From positions 1 to 64,000 of the forward strand of contig NZ_JAER01000007.1 of NCBI RefSeq assembly GCF_000519005.1: a DNA stretch of 64,000 nt. The letters run 5' to 3'. Made by a program: the position numbers and the translations under genes. The notes under the pieces were generated by a model, which worked only from the letters and a program-made list of their open reading frames with translations, had not been told where the DNA came from and searched no databases. Shown piece after piece: positions 57,426 through 64,000 of this stretch. How positions within the stretch are numbered: the first letter of the stretch is position 1; every line of letters starts with the position of its first letter. This DNA comes from Nocardioides sp. J54 (lineage in GTDB: Bacteria > Actinomycetota > Actinomycetes > Propionibacteriales > Nocardioidaceae).

Positions 57426-57439
57426 GCCTACGACGGTAA

Positions 57440-57451
57440 CTCACATGTGAG
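57440..57451. promoter_or_regulatory. Perfect 12-bp palindrome between the MurA-HTH gene and the alcohol dehydrogenase gene
   Basis: CTCACATGTGAG is a perfect palindrome, with further partial symmetry (TAAC on the left, ATAAC on the right). It is 15 bp upstream of the MurA-HTH start codon and 61 bp upstream of the divergent dehydrogenase. It is a natural operator candidate for the fused helix-turn-helix domain. Binding is inferred. Confidence 0.5.
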
Positions 57452-57512
57452 ATAACACCAACGACAGGCGGCGGCGCGTCCCCGGGGCGGGGGAGTACGG
57501 CAGGATCGGACC

Positions 57513-58529
57513 ATGCGCGCAACCACGATCCACGCTGCCGGCGACATCCGGGTCGAAGAGGTCCCGGACCCGGTCCTCAAGAAGCCCACCGACGCGATCA
57601 TCCGGGTCACCGCCGGGTGCATCTGTGGCTCGGACCTGTGGCCCTACCGCGGGGAGAACCCGATCCGCCCTGGCTCGACGATCGGCCACGAGTGCATCGG
57701 CGTCGTGGAGGAGGTCGGCAGCGACGTCCGCGACTTCAAGGCCGGCGACCACGTCATCGTGCCGTTCTGCCACTGCGACAACACCTGCCCCCACTGCCTG
57801 GCCGGTGCCCACTCCGCCTGCGTGAACCTCAGCATGACCGCCAGCGGACAGGCGGAGTACGCCCGCGTGGGTCAGGCCGACGGCAGCCTCGTCTCCACCG
57901 GCGGCGCCCCTGACGAGGACCTGGTCGCCTCCGTGCTCGCACTGAGCGACGTGATGCCCACCGGCTGGCACGCCGCCGTCTCGGCCGGCGTCCGTGAGGG
58001 CGGCACCGCGGTCGTGGTCGGCGACGGTGCGGTCGGCCTGTGCGGTGTGCTCGCCGCCTCGGTGATGGGCGCCGAGAAGGTCGTCGCGATGTCGCGCCAC
58101 GAGCCGCGCCAGGAGATCGCTCGCGCGTTCGGCGCCACCCACGTCGTCGCGTCGCGTGGCAAGGAGGGCATCGCCGAGGTCCTCGAGATCACCGGGGGGA
58201 TCGGGGCCGACGCCGCACTGGAGTGCGTCGGCACCGACGAGGCCATGAGGACCGCGATCGGGGTGACCCGGCCAGGCGGCGGGGTCGGCTTCGTCGGCGT
58301 GCCGCACGGCGTGGAGCTGCCGATCCGCACCCTGTTCGAGAAGAACGTCGGGCTGCGCGGCGGCATCGCCCCGGTGCGGCGCTACCTGCCCGAGCTGCTC
58401 GCGCTCGTCCAGGACCGCCGCATCGACCCGGGCCGCGTCTTCGACCTCACCCTGCCGCTGGAGCAGTCGCCGGAGGGCTACCGGGCCATGGACGAGCGGC
58501 GCGCGATCAAGGTGCTGCTCGAGCCCTGA
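57513..58529 (+). CDS. Zinc-dependent alcohol dehydrogenase (MDR family)
   Basis: The 338-residue protein has the catalytic zinc site (CICGSDLWPYRG and GHECIGVVEEVG), the structural zinc cysteines (CHCDNTCPHCLAGAHSAC) and the Rossmann motif VVVGDGAVGLCGVLAA near residue 170. It oxidises an alcohol or reduces an aldehyde with NAD(P). The substrate is unknown. Being divergent from the MurA-HTH gene around a shared palindrome, it could be controlled by it. Confidence 0.9.
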   Translation: MRATTIHAAGDIRVEEVPDPVLKKPTDAIIRVTAGCICGSDLWPYRGENPIRPGSTIGHECIGVVEEVGSDVRDFKAGDHVIVPFCHCDNTCPHCLAGAHSACVNLSMTASGQAEYARVGQADGSLVSTGGAPDEDLVASVLALSDVMPTGWHAAVSAGVREGGTAVVVGDGAVGLCGVLAASVMGAEKVVAMSRHEPRQEIARAFGATHVVASRGKEGIAEVLEITGGIGADAALECVGTDEAMRTAIGVTRPGGGVGFVGVPHGVELPIRTLFEKNVGLRGGIAPVRRYLPELLALVQDRRIDPGRVFDLTLPLEQSPEGYRAMDERRAIKVLLEP

Positions 58530-58586
58530 GTCGACCGGCGGAAAACCGGGTGCACGCTGTCGGTGGCCCGGCCTAGCGTCGTCGCC

Positions 58587-59390
58587 ATGACCCGCCTCGA
58601 CGACGCCACCTACCTCGAGCACATCCGCCGCGAGTCCGCGCGCTTCGCGCAGGTGCTCGCCGCGTGCCCGCCCGACGCGCGGGTGCCCTCGTGCCCGGAG
58701 TGGGACGCCACCGACCTGTGGTGGCACCTCGCCGGGGTGCAGGACTTCTGGCACCACGTCGTCAGCACGCGTCCGACCGTCCCCGAGGACTACGAGGACC
58801 CGCAGCGCCCGGAGGAGCGGGACGCCGTGCGGGCGTTCTTCGACGACGCGCACCGGCGCTTCGTGACCGCCCTCGCCGCTGCGGACCCGGCGGACCACGC
58901 GTGGTCCTGGTCGAGCCGCGACGCCGACCAGTGCGTCGGGTTCACCTTCCGCCGGCAGGCGCACGAGGCGCTGATCCACCGCCTCGACGCCGAGCTCGCC
59001 GCCGGCACGCCGACGCCGCTGCCGACCGAGCTCGCCGCCGACGGCGTGCACGAGGCGCTCGACACGATGTACGGCGAGCTGCCGGCCTGGGGGCGCTTCG
59101 ACCCGGAGCCGCTGTTCGTCGAGTACCGGATCACCGACGTCGACCGCTCGGTCTGGGGCCAGCTCGGCACGTTCACCGGCACCGAGCCGGACGGCACCGA
59201 GCACGTCGCCATCCCCGACCAGCACGTCGTCGACGACCCGGGCCGACCCGCCGACCTCGTCGTGTCCGGCACGGCCGACCGCCTCGACGGCTGGCTGTGG
59301 CACCGCTACGACGACACCGGGATCACCGTCGAGGGCGACCCGCACGCCCGGGAACGCGCCTTCGCCGTGCTCGAGCAACCCATCGACTGA
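58587..59390 (+). CDS. Maleylpyruvate isomerase family mycothiol-dependent enzyme
   Basis: The 267-residue protein has the MDMPI/DinB-like four-helix N-terminal domain. It shows metal-binding histidines in LWWHLAGVQDFWHH and in RRQAHEALIHRLDAEL, and a C-terminal MDMPI_C domain (about 170-265). Family members use mycothiol as cofactor or co-substrate; mshC in this window shows that the organism can make mycothiol. The reaction is not known; isomerisation or detoxification are both possible. ATG 58587 gives the standard start TRLDDATYLEHIRRES. Confidence 0.87.
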   Translation: MTRLDDATYLEHIRRESARFAQVLAACPPDARVPSCPEWDATDLWWHLAGVQDFWHHVVSTRPTVPEDYEDPQRPEERDAVRAFFDDAHRRFVTALAAADPADHAWSWSSRDADQCVGFTFRRQAHEALIHRLDAELAAGTPTPLPTELAADGVHEALDTMYGELPAWGRFDPEPLFVEYRITDVDRSVWGQLGTFTGTEPDGTEHVAIPDQHVVDDPGRPADLVVSGTADRLDGWLWHRYDDTGITVEGDPHARERAFAVLEQPID

Positions 59391-59420
59391 CCGCCGCAAG
59401 CGGCTGCCCGGTGGGGCCGG

Positions 59421-60791
59421 TCAGCACTCGATCACGTTGACGGCCAGGCCGCCGCGCGAGGTCTCCTTGTACTTGGTGTGCATGTCGCGGCCGGTGTCGC
59501 GCATGGTATTGATCGCCCGGTCGAGGGAGACCGTGTGCCGGCCGGTGCCGGCCAGGGCGAGCCGGGCGGCGTTGATCGCCTTGACCGAGGCGATCGCGTT
59601 GCGCTCGATGCAGGGGATCTGGACCAGGCCGCCGACCGGGTCGCAGGTGAGGCCGAGGTTGTGCTCGATCCCGATCTCGGCGGCGTTCTCGACCTGCTCC
59701 GGCGACCCGCCGAGCACCTCGCAGAAGGCGCCGGCGGCCATCGAGCAGGCCGAGCCGACCTCGCCCTGGCAGCCGACCTCGGCCCCGGAGATCGAGGCGT
59801 TCTCCTTGAACAGCACGCCGATCGCGCCGGCGGTGAGCAGGAAGCGGACGATCCCGTCGTCGTCGGCGCCCGGGACGAAGCGCACGTAGTAGTGCAGCAC
59901 CGCGGGGATGATCCCGGCGGCGCCGTTGGTCGGTGCGGTGACCATGCGGCCGCCCGCGGCGTTCTCCTCGTTGACGGCGAGCGCGAACAGGTTGACCCAG
60001 TCCATCGCGCGCAGCGGGTCATCGACGCCGCCCTCGGCGGTCAGCCGCGCGTGCAGCGCCGGCGCGCGCCGCGGCACCTTGAGACCACCCGGCAGCACGC
60101 CCTCGTGGGCGCACCCGTTGCGCACGCAGTCGGCCATCACCGACCAGATCTCCAGCAGCCCGGCGCGGACCTCCGCCTCGGTGCGCCACGACAGCTCGTT
60201 GGCGAGCATCACGTCGCTGATCCGCAGCCCGGTGTCGGCGCAGGCGGCCAGCAGCTCGGCCGCGGTGTGGAAGGGGTGGGCGACGGGGGTCTCGTCGGCG
60301 ACCACCCGGTCGGCTCCGACGGCCGACTCGTCGACTACGAACCCGCCGCCCACCGAGTAATACACGCGGTCGCGCACGAGGGCGCCCCGGTCGTCGTACG
60401 CCTCGAAGCGCATGCCGTTGGGGTGGCCGGGCAGCGACTTGCGCCGGTGCATGACCAGGTCGTCCTCGCCCAGCGCGACCTCGCGACGGCCAGCGAGCCG
60501 CAGCCGCCCGCGGTCCCGGATCGCGGCTGCGCGGGCGTCGTAGGTGGTGATGTCGACGGTCGCCGGGTCCTCGCCCTCGAGGCCGAGCAGCACCGCCTTC
60601 TCCGAGCCGTGGCCGTGCCCGGTGGCGCCGAGGGAGCCGAAGAGCTCGGCCCGCACCCGCGCGACCTCGTCGAGCCGGCCGTCGGCGGCCAGGCCGTCGG
60701 CGAAGAGCCGCGCCGCCCGCATCGGACCGACCGTGTGCGAGGACGACGGACCGATGCCGACCGAGTAGAGGTCGAAGACGCTGAGTGCCAC
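59421..60791 (-). CDS. sdaA: L-serine ammonia-lyase (Fe-S type)
   Basis: The 456-residue single-chain enzyme converts L-serine to pyruvate and ammonia. The N-terminal domain has [20 protein letters not shown] and the [15 protein letters not shown] motif. The catalytic domain has the cluster cysteines in [15 protein letters not shown] and [14 protein letters not shown], and [16 protein letters not shown]. The cluster is 4Fe-4S. The start is GTG 60791. It is divergent from a short AraC-type regulator that might control it. Confidence 0.95.
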   Translation of the reverse strand: MALSVFDLYSVGIGPSSSHTVGPMRAARLFADGLAADGRLDEVARVRAELFGSLGATGHGHGSEKAVLLGLEGEDPATVDITTYDARAAAIRDRGRLRLAGRREVALGEDDLVMHRRKSLPGHPNGMRFEAYDDRGALVRDRVYYSVGGGFVVDESAVGADRVVADETPVAHPFHTAAELLAACADTGLRISDVMLANELSWRTEAEVRAGLLEIWSVMADCVRNGCAHEGVLPGGLKVPRRAPALHARLTAEGGVDDPLRAMDWVNLFALAVNEENAAGGRMVTAPTNGAAGIIPAVLHYYVRFVPGADDDGIVRFLLTAGAIGVLFKENASISGAEVGCQGEVGSACSMAAGAFCEVLGGSPEQVENAAEIGIEHNLGLTCDPVGGLVQIPCIERNAIASVKAINAARLALAGTGRHTVSLDRAINTMRDTGRDMHTKYKETSRGGLAVNVIEC

Positions 60792-60808
60792 GTCACCGAC
60801 ACTACGGG

Positions 60809-60819
60809 TTGTCTGACAA
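60809..60819. promoter_or_regulatory. Small palindrome between sdaA and the AraC gene
   Basis: TTGTC and GACAA flank a single T, giving an 11-bp palindrome in the 72-bp divergent gap. It could be an operator for the AraC-type regulator, but it is short. Confidence 0.3.
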
Positions 60820-60863
60820 TGCAGCCTCATGCATGGGGCTCGACCCTTTGGCAGGATGGCGGC

Positions 60864-61364
60864 GTGGTGGACGCCGAACGCCTGCGGACCCTCACGCTGC
60901 TGCGCCGCGTGCGGGACCGGATCGACCGTGAGTACGCCCGCCCGCTCGACGTGGAGGCGCTGGCCCGCGACGTGCACATGTCGGCCGGCCACCTCAGCCG
61001 CGAGTTCCGTCGGGCGTACGGCGAGCCGCCGTACTCCTACCTGATGACGCGCCGCATCGAGCGGGCGATGGCGCTGCTGCGTCGCGGGGACCTGTCGGTC
61101 ACCGACGTGTGCTTCGAGGTCGGCTTCTCCTCCCTCGGGACGTTCAGCACCCGGTTCACCGAGCTCGTCGGGGTGCCGCCGAGCACCTACCGCGAGGAGG
61201 TCGCCGCGGGCGCGGAGGGTGCGGCGGGCGCGAGCAGCGTCGTCGAGCCGCCGTCGTGCGAGACCAAGAAGGTCACCCGGCCGCTGCGCCGCGGCGGCGC
61301 GCAGACCAGCCCCGATCCGGTCAGGAATCGAGAAGCGCCACGGTTCCAGCCGCCATTAGCGTGA
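60864..61364 (+). CDS. AraC family transcriptional regulator (short, DNA-binding domain first)
   Basis: The 166-residue protein has the AraC double helix-turn-helix at its N-terminus (about 10-105): [20 protein letters not shown] and [20 protein letters not shown]. The remaining ~60 residues are low-complexity ([14 protein letters not shown]) and basic, without a recognisable ligand domain. GTG 60864 or 60867 can be the start. It is divergent from sdaA and runs with the VOC gene five bases downstream, so it may regulate both. Confidence 0.87.
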   Translation: MVDAERLRTLTLLRRVRDRIDREYARPLDVEALARDVHMSAGHLSREFRRAYGEPPYSYLMTRRIERAMALLRRGDLSVTDVCFEVGFSSLGTFSTRFTELVGVPPSTYREEVAAGAEGAAGASSVVEPPSCETKKVTRPLRRGGAQTSPDPVRNREAPRFQPPLA

Positions 61365-61369
61365 GCGGC

Positions 61370-61777
61370 ATGGACATCAGCATTCAGCACAGCTTCCTCC
61401 CGCAGACCGACCCCGAGGCCTCGCTGGCGTTCTACCGCGACGTGCTCGGCTTCGAGGTCCTCAACGACGTCGGCTACGGCGACATGCGGTGGATCACCGT
61501 CGCCCCGAAGGGCCAGGCCGCGCCGTCGATCGTCCTCGCCCCGCCTGCCGCGGACCCCGGGATCACCGAGGACGAGAAGGCGACCATCGCCGAGATGATG
61601 GCGAAGGGCACCTACGCCACGATCGTGCTCAGCACCCCCGACCTCGACGGCGCCTTCGAGCGGATCCAGGCCACGGGCGCCGAGGTGATCCAGGAGCCGA
61701 TCGACCAGCCGTACGGCGTGCGCGACTGCGCGTTCCGCGACCCGGCCGGCAACCACGTCCGCATCAACCAGGCCTGA
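61370..61777 (+). CDS. VOC (glyoxalase/bleomycin-resistance) family protein
   Basis: The 135-residue protein is one VOC module with SFLPQTDPEASLAFYRDVLG at the start and RDCAFRDPAGNHVRINQA at the end. The terminal Asp/Asn and Arg fit the metal-site strand of the fold. Function is not predictable; small-molecule isomerases, dioxygenases and binding proteins share this fold. It lies five bases after the AraC regulator and 36 bp before the UvrA-like gene, so co-transcription is likely. Confidence 0.85.
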   Translation: MDISIQHSFLPQTDPEASLAFYRDVLGFEVLNDVGYGDMRWITVAPKGQAAPSIVLAPPAADPGITEDEKATIAEMMAKGTYATIVLSTPDLDGAFERIQATGAEVIQEPIDQPYGVRDCAFRDPAGNHVRINQA

Positions 61778-61813
61778 GCCACCACCCCACACCCGAGAGG
61801 CACCACCGACCGC

Positions 61814-64000
61814 ATGAGCGCCACCGCCCACCCGGCCGACACCCACGACCTGATCCGGGTCCAGGGGGCACGGGAGAACAACCTCAAGGACGTCGACGTC
61901 GAGATCCCCAAGCGCCGGCTGACGGTGTTCACGGGAGTCTCCGGGTCGGGCAAGAGCTCGCTGGTCTTCGCGACGATCGCCGCGGAGTCGCAGCGGATGA
62001 TCAACGAGACCTACAGCACCTTCGTGCAGGGCTTCATGCCGTCCCTGGCCCGGCCCGAGGTCGACGTCCTCGAGGGGATCACCACCGCGATCGTCGTCGA
62101 CCAGGAGCGGATGGGGGCCAACGTCCGATCGACGGTCGGCACCGCCACCGATGCGAACGCCATGCTGCGGGTGCTGTTCAGCCGGATCGGCGACCCGTAC
62201 GTCGGCCCGCCGACCGCGTTCGCGTTCAACGTGCCCACCCGCCGCGCAGGCGGGGTGATGAGCACCGAGAAGGCCGGCGGCAAGGTCGAGAAGAAGGTCG
62301 TCAAGAACGCCGTCTACCTCGGCGGCATGTGCCCGGAGTGCGAGGGCCGGGGCACCGTCTCCGACCTCGACCTCACCCAGATCGTCGACGAGAGCAAGTC
62401 CCTGTCCGAGGGCGCCATCCTGGTCCCCGGCTACACCGCGGACGGCTGGATGGTCGCGGCGTTCAAGGCGGTCCTGCCCGCCGACAAGCCGATCTCGACG
62501 TTCACGAAGGCCGAGCGCGAGGACTTCCTCCACGCCGAGCCGCGCAAGGTGAAGGTCGAGAAGATCAACGTCACCTACGAGGGCCTGATCCCGAAGATCC
62601 GCAAGTCGATGTTCAGCAAGGACGTCGACTCGCTGCAGCCCCACATCAAGGCGTTCGTGGAGCGAGCCGCTGTCTTCGCCGACTGCCCTGCCTGCGGCGG
62701 CACCCGGCTCAACGAGGTCGCCCGGTCGGCGAAGATCAACGGCAGGAGCATCGCCGACGTGTGCGCCATGCAGATCACCGACGCCGCCGCGTGGGTGCGC
62801 GGCATCGACGACCAGTCCGTCGCCCCGCTCAAGGCCAGCCTGCTGCACCTGTTCGAGTCCTTCGTCGAGATCGGCCTGGGCTACCTCTCGCTCGACCGCC
62901 CCGCCGGCACCCTGTCCGGGGGAGAGGCCCAGCGCACGAAGATGATCCGCCACCTCGGCTCGGCGCTCACCGACGTCACCTACGTCTTCGACGAGCCGAC
63001 GATCGGGTTGCACCCCCACGACATCCAGCGGATGAACAAGCTCCTCCTCGAGCTGCGCGACAAGGGCAACACCGTCCTGGTCGTCGAGCACAAGCCGGAG
63101 ACGATCGCGATCGCCGACCACGTCGTCGACCTCGGTCCCGGCGCCGGCACCGCCGGCGGCACGGTCTGCTTCGAGGGCGACGTGGCCGGCCTGCAGGCCT
63201 CCGACACGCTCACCGGGCGCCACCTGTCCTACCGCGCGCCGCTCAAGGAGTCCGTGCGCGAGGCGACCGGGGCGATCGAGGTGCGCGGCGCCTCCACGCA
63301 CAACCTGCGCGACGTCGACGTCGACATCCCGCTCGGGGTGCTGTGCGTCGTCACCGGCGTCGCGGGCTCGGGCAAGAGCTCGCTCATCCACGGGTCCGTC
63401 GCCGGGCACGAGGACGTGGTCGTCATCGACCAGGGGGCGATCAAGGGCTCGCGGCGCAGCAACCCGGCGACGTACACGGGGCTGCTGGAGCCGATCCGCA
63501 AGGCCTTCGCCAAGGCCAACGGCGTCAAGCCCGCCCTGTTCAGCGCCAACTCCGAGGGCGCCTGCGAGAGCTGCAACGGCAACGGGATGATCTACACCGA
63601 GCTCGGCTTCATGGACACCGTCGCCACCGTCTGCGACGAGTGCGAGGGCAGGCGCTTCCAGGCCTCCGTGCTCGAGCTGACCTTCGGCGGGCTGAACATC
63701 GCCGAGGTGCTCGACCTGCCCGTCGCCGACGCGCACGCCTTCTTCGCCGCGGGGGAGTCGAAGGTGCCTGCCGCCGCCACGATCCTGCAGCGCATGGAGG
63801 ACGTCGGGCTCGGCTACCTCAAGCTCGGCCAGCCGCTCAACACGCTCTCCGGCGGCGAGCGCCAGCGGCTGAAGCTGGCGGTGCGGATGGGGGAGAAGGG
63901 TGGCGTCTACGTGCTCGACGAGCCGACGACGGGCCTCCACCTCGCCGACGTCGAGAACCTCCTCGGCCTGCTCGACCGCCTCGTCGACTCCGGCAAGTCG
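61814..64000 (+). CDS. UvrA-like ABC excinuclease paralogue, 3' end cut by window edge
   Basis: The visible 729 residues run in one frame from ATG 61814 to the window end. Two ABC modules are present: Walker A GVSGSGKSSL near residue 40 and GVAGSGKSSL near 520, with signatures LSGGEAQRTKMI and LSGGERQRLKLA, and Walker B YVFDEPTIGLHPHD and YVLDEPTTGLHLAD. Zinc-type CxxC pairs occur (MCPECEGRG, FADCPACGG, CESCNGNG, CDECEGRR). Both modules fit in under ~780 residues, against about 950 in housekeeping UvrA. It is therefore a class II UvrA-like protein, of the type linked with drug resistance or DNA-damage tolerance. It follows the VOC gene. Confidence 0.9.
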   Translation, partial: MSATAHPADTHDLIRVQGARENNLKDVDVEIPKRRLTVFTGVSGSGKSSLVFATIAAESQRMINETYSTFVQGFMPSLARPEVDVLEGITTAIVVDQERMGANVRSTVGTATDANAMLRVLFSRIGDPYVGPPTAFAFNVPTRRAGGVMSTEKAGGKVEKKVVKNAVYLGGMCPECEGRGTVSDLDLTQIVDESKSLSEGAILVPGYTADGWMVAAFKAVLPADKPISTFTKAEREDFLHAEPRKVKVEKINVTYEGLIPKIRKSMFSKDVDSLQPHIKAFVERAAVFADCPACGGTRLNEVARSAKINGRSIADVCAMQITDAAAWVRGIDDQSVAPLKASLLHLFESFVEIGLGYLSLDRPAGTLSGGEAQRTKMIRHLGSALTDVTYVFDEPTIGLHPHDIQRMNKLLLELRDKGNTVLVVEHKPETIAIADHVVDLGPGAGTAGGTVCFEGDVAGLQASDTLTGRHLSYRAPLKESVREATGAIEVRGASTHNLRDVDVDIPLGVLCVVTGVAGSGKSSLIHGSVAGHEDVVVIDQGAIKGSRRSNPATYTGLLEPIRKAFAKANGVKPALFSANSEGACESCNGNGMIYTELGFMDTVATVCDECEGRRFQASVLELTFGGLNIAEVLDLPVADAHAFFAAGESKVPAAATILQRMEDVGLGYLKLGQPLNTLSGGERQRLKLAVRMGEKGGVYVLDEPTTGLHLADVENLLGLLDRLVDSGKS

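Overview
The window is very GC-rich chromosomal DNA from a Gram-positive actinobacterium. It carries a Pup-proteasome gene set (arc, dop, pup, prcB, prcA, pafA, pafB, pafC), a mycothiol ligase (mshC), a mycothiol-dependent isomerase-like gene, rbpA, and GTG starts with ATGA/GTGA overlaps. From memory, the order uppP / phosphomutase / DUF3090 / SCO1664-like / mshC / PAC2 / metH / RecB-like / trmI / arc / dop-pup-prcBA / pafABC / tatAC / helY / lnt-ppm-fxsA / rbpA follows the M. tuberculosis Rv2136c to Rv2050c segment. Gene content and style suggest a Nocardioides-like organism. That assignment is an inference. I saw no transposase, integrase, phage gene, CRISPR array, tRNA or rRNA.

Layout. 0-11 kb is accessory: a DUF222/13E12-type gene behind an SOS box, a decayed DUF1990 gene, a YbaK-like deacylase, an AraC regulator divergent from a flavin monooxygenase plus GMC oxidoreductase operon, an M20 peptidase, and a PAS protein translationally coupled to a soluble chemoreceptor. 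11-17.6 kb holds uppP, corA, the mycothiol cluster and a PAC2 protein. 17.6-26 kb holds metH behind a probable SAH riboswitch, a LysE/MocR divergent pair, an orphan acidic protein, a HAD phosphatase that may use a CTG start, and a RecB-like nuclease. 26-43.6 kb is the proteasome region, with a DUF559 gene and a Rieske oxidoreductase lying between prcA and pafA. 43.6-53.6 kb holds tatA, tatC, a lipid kinase, helY, a flap-type exonuclease, an Lrp regulator, lnt-ppm-fxsA, and rbpA with a SigR-type promoter. 53.7-64 kb holds MFS and GDPD genes, a MurA-like enzyme fused to a helix-turn-helix domain, an alcohol dehydrogenase, a mycothiol-dependent isomerase-like gene, sdaA, an AraC regulator, a VOC protein and a truncated UvrA-like gene.

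How the genes work together. Pup is ligated to proteins by PafA and removed by Dop. Arc unfolds tagged proteins into the PrcBA core, and PafB/PafC are WYL regulators. MshC makes mycothiol, and SigR-type control of rbpA fits a thiol-stress network. TatA/TatC and Lnt serve protein export and lipoprotein maturation, and at least two lipoproteins are encoded here.

The most unusual structure is a dispersed 60-bp element seen nine times between 12.0 and 42.6 kb. It is a 22-bp palindrome followed, always exactly 41 bp downstream, by a related half-site. All copies follow stop codons. Two pairs are inverted: one brackets a frameshifted DUF559 gene and the other splits pafB from pafC.
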